NCBI GenBank assembly: GCA_019311105.1
Contig: JAFDDA010000014.1
Location: forward strand, 1 to 64,000
DNA: 64,000 nt
Reading direction: 5' to 3'
DNA from: Deltaproteobacteria bacterium
Lineage (GTDB): Bacteria; Myxococcota_A; UBA9160; JAFDDA01
The first letter of the stretch is position 1; each line of letters begins with the position of its first letter. The translations under genes were made by a program, and so were the position numbers. Below are positions 30,132-43,362 of this stretch, one piece after another. The notes beneath the pieces are model-generated. The model ran no database searches, was not told the DNA's origin, and was given only the letters and a program-made list of their open reading frames with translations.

Positions 30132-31036
30132 CGGAGCTCGCGGCGCTGCGCGACGATCAGGTCTGCCAGCAGGCCCACCACGCCGATCATCACGGCGCCG
30201 AGCAGGATCACGATGTCCGACTCCTGCAGCGTGTGCTGGGGCGAGAGCTTCCAGGAGTAGAAGCCCTTGGCCAGGCCGCCTGCGGCCACGGCCAATGCCA
30301 ATGGCAGGAAGACACGCATCGGGCGGAAATACATCACGATGCGCACGACCGTGGCCATGTACTTCGCGGCGTCTCGCACGGGATGGAACTTCGACTGACC
30401 GATGCGGGTGCGGTACTCGATCGGATCCCAGCGCACGGCGTGGCCGTTGCAGAGGAAGGCCAAGGTCATGGACGACACGCACGAAAACCCGTCCGGGATC
30501 GCCCACAGATAGTGCTTCATCTGATCGCGTTTGAAGATCTTCATCCCGGTGTTCAGGTCGGGGATCTGGCGCCCCGCGATCCACTCGGCCAGCTTGCGGA
30601 TGGCCCATTTGGCGGGTGTTCGCAGCCAGCGGAGCGTCCCCTTCTCGGAGGTGCGCGCGCCGTTGACCTGATCCCACTCGGGGAAGTGCGAGAGCAGCTC
30701 GGGCAGGTGCTTTGCGGGGTAGGTTCCGTCGGCGTCGATCATCGCGATGAGCTGGCCGCGGGCCTCGCGGATGCCGGTCTTGCGCGCGGCACCGGCTCCG
30801 GCGTTCTGGACGCGGCGCACGACGCGGACATCGGCGATTTCGGCGCGCGCGGCGCTCTCGTCCGTCGAAGCATCGTCGACGACCAGGATCTCCCACGTGC
30901 CCGGCCATCCCGCAAGCGCGTCGCGCAACTCCCGGACCACGGGGCCGATGGCCTCCTGCTCGTTGAAGCAGGGAAGCAGGACCGTCAGATCCAGATCTTC
31001 TTCGGCCCCGCCGGATGCGGGCGTGATCTCGGGCAT
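30128..31036 (-). CDS. GT2 family glycosyltransferase (DPM-like, C-terminal TM)
   Basis: DLTVLLPCFNEQEAIGPVV..ILVVDDASTDES..AGAARKTGIREARGQLIAMIDADGTY. Confidence 0.9.
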   Translation of the reverse strand: MPEITPASGGAEEDLDLTVLLPCFNEQEAIGPVVRELRDALAGWPGTWEILVVDDASTDESAARAEIADVRVVRRVQNAGAGAARKTGIREARGQLIAMIDADGTYPAKHLPELLSHFPEWDQVNGARTSEKGTLRWLRTPAKWAIRKLAEWIAGRQIPDLNTGMKIFKRDQMKHYLWAIPDGFSCVSSMTLAFLCNGHAVRWDPIEYRTRIGQSKFHPVRDAAKYMATVVRIVMYFRPMRVFLPLALAVAAGGLAKGFYSWKLSPQHTLQESDIVILLGAVMIGVVGLLADLIVAQRRELR

Positions 31037-31080
31037 GTCGACCTCGGCGCGGTGCGCCAGGGGCGCCCGTCGCGTCGAAG

Positions 31081-31953
<873 letters not shown>

Positions 31954-31955
31954 GG

Positions 31956-33105
<1,150 letters not shown>

Positions 33106-33118
33106 GACACAACCTTTC

Positions 33119-33167
33119 CTACGCTCGGCTTCGCCTCGCTGCGCGGCGCCTGAGGGCGCCTTGCGGG
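33119..33167 (-). promoter_or_regulatory. Putative structured leader element upstream of sucC
   Basis: CCCGCAAGGCGCCCTCAGGCGCCGCGCAGCGAGGCGAAGCCGAGCGTAG (minus strand); two predicted hairpins; paralogous to 34168-34218. Confidence 0.55.
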
Positions 33168-33225
33168 CAAAGGGTCGGGGCTCGATCTTGGCATGGAACG
33201 CCGCCTGAAGTGACGGCGCGCCTCC

Positions 33226-34167
<942 letters not shown>

Positions 34168-34218
34168 CTACGTTCGCCTTCGGCTCACTGCGCGCACCGG
34201 TGAGCCGGCGCTTGCGGG
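34168..34218 (-). promoter_or_regulatory. Putative structured leader element upstream of mdh
   Basis: CCCGCAAGCGCCGGCTCACCGGTGCGCGCAGTGAGCCGAAGGCGAACGTAG (minus strand); compensatory changes relative to the sucC copy. Confidence 0.55.
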
Positions 34219-34265
34219 TGGCTCTTCGGGGCTGCCGAAGGGCATGGGGGTTGGTGCGGTCTCTG

Positions 34266-34284
34266 CCAGGCTCGTCGAGCCTGG
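34266..34284 (-). terminator. Hairpin between glpC-like gene and mdh (8 bp stem, 3 nt loop)
   Basis: ccaggctc-gtc-gagcctgg. Confidence 0.5.
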
Positions 34285-34310
34285 GTGGAAAGTGGTCGGA
34301 AGCGCAGGTT

Positions 34311-34784
34311 TTATAGCGTACCCGACGGGTCTCCGGGCCCCGCCAGACGGGCCTGGATGCGTGCCACGGGGATCCCGGTGGGGCACAGCGGCTCACACGC
34401 GCGGCAGGCCCCGCACCCCCCAGCGAGCTCGCCTTCCAGCCCCAGGCGGGCGAGGTCGATGCCGAGGCGCGAGCCCGCGAGGACGGCCTCGCGTGGGTCC
34501 ATCGGAGGGCGACCGCCCACTCGGGCACATTCGAGCGAACACAGCCCGCAAGCCAGACAGCGGGCGGCGGCCAGCGCCAGGGGCCGCGCTTCCGCATCCG
34601 GCAAGCGAACTCCGTCGGCCGAATAGTTGTCGAGGAAGAGCGCGACGGGGTCGCCCGGGCGGCGGCGACCGAGTCCTCGCAGGACGTGGAGCGCACCGGT
34701 GCGGACCTGCAGTCGCAAGGCCGCGAGCGTGCCGGTCTTCAAGATCTCGCGGAAGAAGCCGCGGTAGCCGCGCAGGAGGCTCAC
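34311..34784 (-). CDS. Short GlpC-like dicluster 4Fe-4S protein
   Basis: CLACGLCSLEC and CGACRACEPLCPTG motifs; adjacent to glpB/glpA; lacks the large C-terminal CCG region. Confidence 0.7.
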   Translation of the reverse strand: MSLLRGYRGFFREILKTGTLAALRLQVRTGALHVLRGLGRRRPGDPVALFLDNYSADGVRLPDAEARPLALAAARCLACGLCSLECARVGGRPPMDPREAVLAGSRLGIDLARLGLEGELAGGCGACRACEPLCPTGIPVARIQARLAGPGDPSGTL

Positions 34785-34875
34785 CTCACCCCTCCCCCTG
34801 GCCGCGCAGGAGGCTCAATTCAGCCCTCCCTCTGGCCGCTGCAGGAGGTTTCAACTCAGCCCTCCCCGCTTGGCG
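34771..34875. repeat. ~34 bp tandem repeat x3 spanning the glpC-like start codon
   Basis: Units begin near 34771, 34805, 34840: (c/t)gcaggagg(c/t)tcaa/cttcagccctcccyctggccg. Confidence 0.85.
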
Positions 34876-36242
34876 CCCTGGACGGCGTTCCGGGCTGCCG
34901 CGACCCCCGTCATCAGCGCGACCCCGAGGCCGGTCCGATCGCGCGCGGCATCGAAGCCCGTGAGCAAGTCGCCCGCAGCAAAGACGTTGGGTGCGACCGG
35001 CGGGCCGCCCGGGGCGTTCACCGGACGCAAGCGTGCGTCGGTGACAACGCCGGCGCCGAACAAGGGGTGCGCATCGAGGTAGCGTCGCCGTACCGAGGCC
35101 TGGGCGGGCCGTCCATCGACCCGCGCGCCCTTCCCGTCGTAGAGCGGCAACCCGAGAATCGACTCCGCGACCACCCCGCCCTCTTCGCGAAGCCCTCCCG
35201 CCAGGAATCGCCCCGTGGCCAGGACGACCGCATCGGCATCGATTTCGACGGCGTCGCCCTGTTCGTTCGTGTACCCGAGTGCGCCGATCCGACCCTCGCG
35301 GACCGCCAGGTTCGTTGCGCGCCCAGCGTACCGCCGCACCCCGGCCGCATCGAGGGCGGCAGCGAGCGCACGTTGCAGGCGATAGCCCGGCGTCGCGTCG
35401 GGAACGGCCGCAAGCGTCTCGGCCACGGGGCTGCCAACGCTCTCGCGGAGCGCCGCGAGCTTCGGGGCTGGCGACTCGAGGCCGAGCACCGGTGGAAAGA
35501 GCCACATCCGCCCCGCGCTCGAGCCCGCGCGTGCCTCCTTGGCCACCTGACAGAGGGCAGCCAAGGCGTCGGGCCGATCGAGTTCCGCGGCGAGGCGCGC
35601 CACCGATTCGAGCGCGAGCCCTTCGGGCAAACGCAGCTCGACGCTGCGAGCGGGCGCCGGCGACAAGCCGAGGGCCGCACGTTCCGCTGCGAGCCGCCCC
35701 AGGGCGACGGACGCCGGGTCGGCGGGCAAGCCCGCCAGGGTGACCCAGGCGATCTCGGGCACTTCCGCGAGGTTGCCGCCGGCGGCGCCGGTGAAGGCGT
35801 AGTCGCAGACGCGCACGTTTCCATGCGGGTCGGCGAGCAAGCGGTTCTCGTCGAGGCTTCCCTCGACGCCCAGACCGTGGGGCTGGAGGGCGCGATCGAG
35901 ATCCTCCACGGCCTGCTTCACCTGCTCGGCGGCGGCGGCCGCGTCGCCCCGGGCCGCGTCGCGGCCGAAGAGCACGGCATAGGGATGCGTCGCAAAGGTT
36001 CCGATCAGGATCGCCAGGCGATCGGCGCCGGAGAGCGGCGCTTCGCGCAAGGGCGCGCGCCAACGCAGCCGGCGTGAGCCCGGCACGGCACCCGCCACGT
36101 CGAGGCTTCCCCAGCCGAGCGCGGTCGCGCCCGAAGCTGCCGAGACGAGCATCACCTCGGCACCCTGGCGCACGGCTTCCAAGGCGGCAGCCGCCCCGGC
36201 AAGCCCCCCTCCCACGATGGCCACACGCGGCGGCGCAGCCAT
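34851..36242 (-). CDS. glpB: Anaerobic glycerol-3-phosphate dehydrogenase subunit B-like flavoprotein
   Basis: RVAIVGGGLAGAAAALEAVRQGAEVMLVSAASGATALGWGSLDVAG; C-terminal NVFAAGDLLTGFDAARDRTGLGVALMTGVAAAR. Confidence 0.85.
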   Translation of the reverse strand: MAAPPRVAIVGGGLAGAAAALEAVRQGAEVMLVSAASGATALGWGSLDVAGAVPGSRRLRWRAPLREAPLSGADRLAILIGTFATHPYAVLFGRDAARGDAAAAAEQVKQAVEDLDRALQPHGLGVEGSLDENRLLADPHGNVRVCDYAFTGAAGGNLAEVPEIAWVTLAGLPADPASVALGRLAAERAALGLSPAPARSVELRLPEGLALESVARLAAELDRPDALAALCQVAKEARAGSSAGRMWLFPPVLGLESPAPKLAALRESVGSPVAETLAAVPDATPGYRLQRALAAALDAAGVRRYAGRATNLAVREGRIGALGYTNEQGDAVEIDADAVVLATGRFLAGGLREEGGVVAESILGLPLYDGKGARVDGRPAQASVRRRYLDAHPLFGAGVVTDARLRPVNAPGGPPVAPNVFAAGDLLTGFDAARDRTGLGVALMTGVAAARNAVQGAKRGGLS

Positions 36243-37907
36243 CTAGAACTCCTCCGCGCCGGCGAACCCACGCGCGCCGAGGAAGGCCGCGCGGTGCACC
36301 TCGAGGGCGGCGATGTGATCACCCGCCAGCACGGGAGCGATCGCTCGCCAGCGTGCATCGACGAAACGGGCCAGCTCGGCGCCGACCCGATCGGCGGGCC
36401 AGTCGAGCGTGTTGGCGAGCGTCGCCGCCGCGCGAGCGCCGCAGCCAGCCCCCTGGCAGGCGCCGATGCCGAGGCGCACGCGGAGGCAAGCATCTTCGAG
36501 GGTGCGGAGACCCTCGGCTCGGGCTGCATGCCGCAGCTCCGCGTCGAGGACGGGCTCACAGACACACACGGGGCGCGGCGGCGCAACGCTTGCCGCCAGC
36601 ACCTGGCTCGCGCGGGCGCCGTGCCGAAAGCCGACCCGAATCGCTGCCGGCAACCCCACACCGAAGCGCCGTGAGACTTCGGCGGGATCGACGGGCGCCT
36701 CCCCTCCGGGCAGGGGCGTCTCGTGGGTGCGGCACGATGCATCGATTCCGAGCGCGGCACAGAGCTGGTCGGTCGCGTCTTCCGCCATCAGGCGATAGGC
36801 CGCCAGCTTGCCGCCGGCGAGGGTCCAGAATCCCGGCACACCGTCGCGTTCGCCGTGATCGAACACGGCGTAGTCGCGGGACAGCTCGTCCTCGTAGCTG
36901 CCAAAACCGTAGAGGGTCGGGCGCACGCCGGCGATGGCATGGGCGATGCGATGCTCGCGGATCCCCGGCAGCGAGCGCTCCATGGCCTGAAGCACGTACG
37001 CCACTTCGTCCGGCGTGACCTCGAGCCGGTCGAGGTCACCATAGAAGTCGTCGTCCGTCGTGCCCGCCATGCTGTTCTGCTCGTGCGGGAACGTGAACAT
37101 GTCGCGCCCATCGATCCCCTTGGCATAGACCGCGAGGTTCGAGACGCGCCGCTCGAAGACGACGTGGATGCCCTTGCCCGGACGCAACCGCACGGGGGCG
37201 CCCGCCAGCTCGGACACGCGCGCAACCCAAGGGCCCGTGGCGTTCAGCGTCTCACGCGCCTCGATGCGGCGCTCGTCCCCGGTCACGCGGTCGCGCACCC
37301 GCGCACCGCAGACGCGGCCGGAGTCGTCCTTCAGGAACGCCACCAGCTCGGTGTGGGTGCGCACGAAAGCCCCGCGCTCGGCGGCGTCGAGGGCGTTCGC
37401 GGCGCAGAGACGCGCGGCGTCGATCCCCCATTCGTCGAGGGTGAAGGCGCCCTCGATGCGGTCGGAGAGGCCGGGCTCCAGCCGACGCGCCTGGGCCGTG
37501 GACAGCCTCGTATGAGGGCGGCCCCCCTTGAAGGGCTGGTAGCGGTCGTACATCTCGAGCCCGATCTCGACGATCTCGGCGCCGAGCGGGTCGTCCGGGA
37601 AGATCGGCATCAGGAACGGGATGCGAAAGATCAGGTGTGGCGCGATGCGTTGAATGTGGCCCGAGTCGACGCAGGAGTGGAGCGTGACTTCGGGGTCGTG
37701 CTGCAGGTAGCGAAGGCCGCCGTGGATCATCCCCGACGAGGCCCAGGACGTGCCGGACCCGAACTCGCGCTTCTCGACCAGCGCCACGCGAGCCCCACGC
37801 AAGGCGAGGTCGCGTGCGACGCCCGCACCGTTGATGCCACCGCCGACGACGAGAACGTCGAACGGGTCGGAGGAAACCGGTGGTGTCCGGGGCGGCACTC
37901 CACTCAC
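36243..37907 (-). CDS. glpA: Glycerol-3-phosphate dehydrogenase subunit A
   Basis: DVLVVGGGINGAGVARDLALRGARVALVEKREFGSGTSWASSGMIHGGLRYLQ; BFD-like [2Fe-2S] C-terminus CVCEPV..GIGACQGAGCGARA; probable GTG start. Confidence 0.88.
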   Translation of the reverse strand: MSGVPPRTPPVSSDPFDVLVVGGGINGAGVARDLALRGARVALVEKREFGSGTSWASSGMIHGGLRYLQHDPEVTLHSCVDSGHIQRIAPHLIFRIPFLMPIFPDDPLGAEIVEIGLEMYDRYQPFKGGRPHTRLSTAQARRLEPGLSDRIEGAFTLDEWGIDAARLCAANALDAAERGAFVRTHTELVAFLKDDSGRVCGARVRDRVTGDERRIEARETLNATGPWVARVSELAGAPVRLRPGKGIHVVFERRVSNLAVYAKGIDGRDMFTFPHEQNSMAGTTDDDFYGDLDRLEVTPDEVAYVLQAMERSLPGIREHRIAHAIAGVRPTLYGFGSYEDELSRDYAVFDHGERDGVPGFWTLAGGKLAAYRLMAEDATDQLCAALGIDASCRTHETPLPGGEAPVDPAEVSRRFGVGLPAAIRVGFRHGARASQVLAASVAPPRPVCVCEPVLDAELRHAARAEGLRTLEDACLRVRLGIGACQGAGCGARAAATLANTLDWPADRVGAELARFVDARWRAIAPVLAGDHIAALEVHRAAFLGARGFAGAEEF

Positions 37908-37935
37908 GCGGCGGATGCTCGGGGCGACGCCCCGC

Positions 37936-38303
37936 TCACTCGGTGGCGGAGTTGGACGAGCCCGGCGGCGCGGCGGCGACGTCCGGGCCTTTCGGCGTGA
38001 CGCCGCGGGCGGTGAAGGCGGCGGCCTCGCGGCGAACGCGGGCGCGCTCTGCGCGAGCGACCTGGGGGATCGACAACCGCTGACCCACGTGGAGCACGGT
38101 CGGGTCCTTGATCTGATCCCGGTTGGCGCGGTAGATGGCAGGCCAGAGCTCGGGGTCGCCCAGGGCATCGTGCGCGATGACCGAGAGAGTCTGGCCGCGC
38201 TTCACCACGTACTGGGAGCCCATCGGGCCGTCGGCGCCCGCTCGGGGCGGCATCACACCGAGGGCAATGGCCAGGATCGCGGAGAAGACGAAGATCGCTC
38301 GAC

Positions 38304-38307
<4 letters not shown>
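37936..38307 (-). CDS. LysM-domain secreted protein
   Basis: MSRAIFVFSAILAIALGVMPPRAGA..YVVKRGQTLSVIAHDALGDPELWPAIYRANRDQIKDPTVLHVGQRLSIP. Confidence 0.88.
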
Positions 38308-40124
<1,817 letters not shown>

Positions 40125-40238
40125 AGCTTTCTCCTGGAGCGGGCTCCGAGTGGGGCCGGCGCAGGCAGCGCAGGTGGGTGAAAACCGGAAAAGCCCCGGA
40201 AAATCAATGGTTTTTTTAGCAGAGGGCGGCGCGGACCG

Positions 40239-41705
40239 TCAACCCGAGGCGGCGTCCGACCCGACCGCTGCGGGCTCCTGAAGCTCGTCCGCCGTGCAGA
40301 CGCGGTTCCGGCCGAGGGATTTGGCCCGGTACATGGCCTTGTCGGCCGCCGAGAGCAGGGTCTCGCGGTCGACCCCGTGCTCCGGGTAGCTGGCCACCCC
40401 GAGGCAGACGGTGAGGGAGAGAGGCCCGGAGCGGCCTCCGTCGAAGGTGGCCTCGGCCACCGTCGCGCGAATCCGCTCGGCCACCTCGTGCCCTAGCTCG
40501 AGCGGCGTATCGGCCAGGATCACGGTGAACTCGTCGCCGCCGTAGCGGGCGACCGTATCGACCTCCCGCACGCAGGTCGACAACACGCGACCGAGGTCCT
40601 TGAGAGCACGGGAGCCCACGAGGTGACCGCACTGGTCGTTCACCCGCTTGAAGTGATCGAGGTCGAGAAACAAGACGGTCAGCGGCGTCCGGTAGCGCTC
40701 GGCGCGGCGCAGCTCGTGCTCCATCTGGTGGTGCAGATAGCGCGCGTTGTGGAGTTCGGTGACGTCATCGATGAAGGCCTTGGCCTTGGCCTTGCTGTAG
40801 CGCACCGCGTTGTCGAGCGAGGCCGCGGCATGGCCCGCGACGATCATCGCGCGCTCGAAGTCGCTGTCCTCGAAGGGGACGCCGTCGCCGAGCACCCAGA
40901 GAACCCCTGCGTCGCTCTCCTGCCCTCGCACGGGCACGGTGAGGACGCGGTCGGTCTCGACCCCGGCGCCCGCACAGGCATCGAACAGCGGCCCGGAGGT
41001 CCACTCGTCGATCTCCGGGATGTTGCTCACCGCGATCGGCTTCTCGCCCACCAACAGTTCGCGAAGGCGGACGGCCTGAGCTTCGGTGAAGCCTCGGAAG
41101 GCGGCGGAGTCGGGCATCGCCTGGTAGGAGCGGTTGAAGAGCGCGATGCCGCGCTTTCGCCAGAGCGCGTGGAGCAGGAGCTCCAAAGCGACGGTGTAGA
41201 CCTCGCCGGGGTCGAGGCAATCGGTCAGGGCCTTGCACGACTCGACGGTCTGGAGCGCGTCGCGCAAGCGGACGTTCTCTTCCAGCAGGCGGCGGCGGGC
41301 GAGCACGCGGTCGACGGCGAGCGAGAGTTCTTCGGCGGTGACGGGCTTTCGCAGGTAGTCGGCCGCGCCCATGCGAAGCGCCCCGACGGCGCTTTCGACC
41401 GAGGCGTTGGTGGTCACGATCAGGACGTCGGTGCCCGGCTGTTCGCGGCGCACGCGCGCCAGGAGATCGAGGCCGTTGCTGCCACGCAGGGAGAGGTCGG
41501 CGATCAAAAGGTCGGCGCGCTCGCGGCGCAGGGCCTCCAGCCCCTCATCCGCGCTCCGGACGCACTCGACCCGCGCCATCCCCTCGAGAGCGGCTCGGGC
41601 GAGCTCGCGATCGGCTCGCTTGTCGTCCACGATCAGGACGCGGGCGGCTTGGACCAGGGCGGCCATCTGGGGGTCGACCTCCGACGGAACGCGCGGAGGC
41701 ACCAC
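40239..41705 (-). CDS. Response regulator with GAF-like region and GGDEF diguanylate cyclase domain
   Basis: VLIVDDKRADRELARAAL..LLIADLSLRGSNG; REVDTVARYGGDEFTVILAD (RxxD I-site and GGDEF). Confidence 0.93.
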   Translation of the reverse strand: MVPPRVPSEVDPQMAALVQAARVLIVDDKRADRELARAALEGMARVECVRSADEGLEALRRERADLLIADLSLRGSNGLDLLARVRREQPGTDVLIVTTNASVESAVGALRMGAADYLRKPVTAEELSLAVDRVLARRRLLEENVRLRDALQTVESCKALTDCLDPGEVYTVALELLLHALWRKRGIALFNRSYQAMPDSAAFRGFTEAQAVRLRELLVGEKPIAVSNIPEIDEWTSGPLFDACAGAGVETDRVLTVPVRGQESDAGVLWVLGDGVPFEDSDFERAMIVAGHAAASLDNAVRYSKAKAKAFIDDVTELHNARYLHHQMEHELRRAERYRTPLTVLFLDLDHFKRVNDQCGHLVGSRALKDLGRVLSTCVREVDTVARYGGDEFTVILADTPLELGHEVAERIRATVAEATFDGGRSGPLSLTVCLGVASYPEHGVDRETLLSAADKAMYRAKSLGRNRVCTADELQEPAAVGSDAASG

Positions 41706-41831
41706 ACCCCCACGCTATTCCATCGGCCCTTACCCGGCCCTGCTTGAGTGGAAACCCCGAGACCTGGCTCGCCGGAGCGGAATCTGGGTAGTCAGGCCAG
41801 ACCCTATTCCGCCTTTGGCGGCGCTCAGAAC

Positions 41832-43307
41832 TCAGTTCTTGGCGAGGCGCCGTTCCTTCGGAGGCAAAACCTGTTCCCAGTTCGCCCCGGCATCGGTCGT
41901 CCTCAGCACCATCCCGGCCTGGCCGACGATGAAGCCCGTCCGGCCATCCGGAGCGAAGACCACGTTGCGCAGGAAGGTGAAGAACTCCGGGAAGCCCCGG
42001 TCCGGCTGGTTCCAGGTCTCACCGCCGTCGGTGGACATCTGAACCAGCCCCTTCTCCCCGACGGACAGAGCCCGGTCGGCCGAAGCCGCGACCGAGAAGA
42101 GCGCCTGGGTGCGGTCGGTCTCGCGGTAGGCCCACGTGCGACCGCCGTCCTGGGATTTCAAGATCACCCCGCCGAGGCCCGAGATCAGACCCGAGTCCTC
42201 GCCGTGGAAGCGAATCTTGAACAGGTACGGGTTCTGGGCCACCCGGACGCGGATGCCGGCGAACTCGCTCCTCCGACCATCCAAGAAGCGCCGCAGGAAC
42301 GTCGGGTCATCCTCGAGGAAGTCTTCGAAGTCCCAAGGCGGGCCGTTCCGTGTGCGGATCCGGTCGGACAGGATGCCGGCCTCTTCCAGCACCTCGCGCA
42401 CGGCCAGAACCCGCGCGTCGAGGATTTCGAACAGCTCGAACGGGTCGTCTTCGCTCCCGAACTTCTTGATCTCGCGGGCGAGGGCCACCGGCTCGACGTC
42501 GATGTTCAGGTGGTTCAGATCGGCGATCTCTTTGGCAAATGCGGTCAGGCGGGGCCCATCGTCGTCCCCGATGTCGGTCTCGTTGTAAGGGATCCGGACC
42601 GGGTCCATCGAGATCTCGCCAATGATCTCGGCCTTCTCCCAGGACAGGCCGAGGTTCTCGGAGAAGAAGACGTAGCCGAACTCGCCGACGATCCAGCAGC
42701 GCTGGCTCGGCGGAGCCAGGCAGAAGACGTCGTTCAGGCCGACGTCTTCGAAGACCTTCTCGCCGCCGCGAACCGCCTCCTGCTCAGCCGGCGCCAGCCA
42801 CACGAAGCGCGGGTGCGTCTCGCCGATGGTCAGCGAACGGTCCTGCCAGGTCGTGCCGCCGTCGTCCGTGAAGAGCCGCGTCCCCCACTCACCCACGGTC
42901 CAGGCCGTGTTGGCATCGATCGCATGGACCGCGAAGAGCTGCGAGCCCTGGGCCTCCTTGACGTTGCTCTGCTTGGCCCAGCTGCGCCCGCCGTCCTCGG
43001 TGCGCAGGATCAGCCCGCGCTGGCCGACGGCCCAGCCGCGGTTCTCGTCCGCCATCGAGACGTCGTAGAGCGACTTCTGCGTGCCGGTCTGATGCAGGCT
43101 CCAGGTCTCGCCCGCATCAGTGGAGACGTAGGCGGCCCCGAAGAACCCGACGGCAACGACGTGATTGCCATTACTCGTCGAGATCGCGAACAGATCGTCG
43201 AAGATCGCGATCTCGCCTTCGGCGTAGAGCGGGCTGTAATCGGGGACGTGGCATCCCGCGGTCGTGAGCACGAAACCCAAGGCCAAGGCGGACCGAAGCC
43301 AGTTCAT
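41832..43307 (-). CDS. YCF48/BNR-repeat lipoprotein
   Basis: MNWLRSALALGFVLTTAGC lipobox; repeated STDAGETWSLHQTG / TEDGGRSWAKQ / SQDGGRTWAYRE. Confidence 0.88.
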   Translation of the reverse strand: MNWLRSALALGFVLTTAGCHVPDYSPLYAEGEIAIFDDLFAISTSNGNHVVAVGFFGAAYVSTDAGETWSLHQTGTQKSLYDVSMADENRGWAVGQRGLILRTEDGGRSWAKQSNVKEAQGSQLFAVHAIDANTAWTVGEWGTRLFTDDGGTTWQDRSLTIGETHPRFVWLAPAEQEAVRGGEKVFEDVGLNDVFCLAPPSQRCWIVGEFGYVFFSENLGLSWEKAEIIGEISMDPVRIPYNETDIGDDDGPRLTAFAKEIADLNHLNIDVEPVALAREIKKFGSEDDPFELFEILDARVLAVREVLEEAGILSDRIRTRNGPPWDFEDFLEDDPTFLRRFLDGRRSEFAGIRVRVAQNPYLFKIRFHGEDSGLISGLGGVILKSQDGGRTWAYRETDRTQALFSVAASADRALSVGEKGLVQMSTDGGETWNQPDRGFPEFFTFLRNVVFAPDGRTGFIVGQAGMVLRTTDAGANWEQVLPPKERRLAKN

Positions 43308-43362
43308 GGTTCTTCCTTCGAGGTCTGTGCGGCCTTCGCCGCGTGTTGGCCCGAGCCCTCGG

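Noticed and set aside
27891-30260. 789-aa plus-strand ORF
   Set aside because: Arg/Pro-rich shadow frame of the minus-strand UPF0104 and toroid genes.
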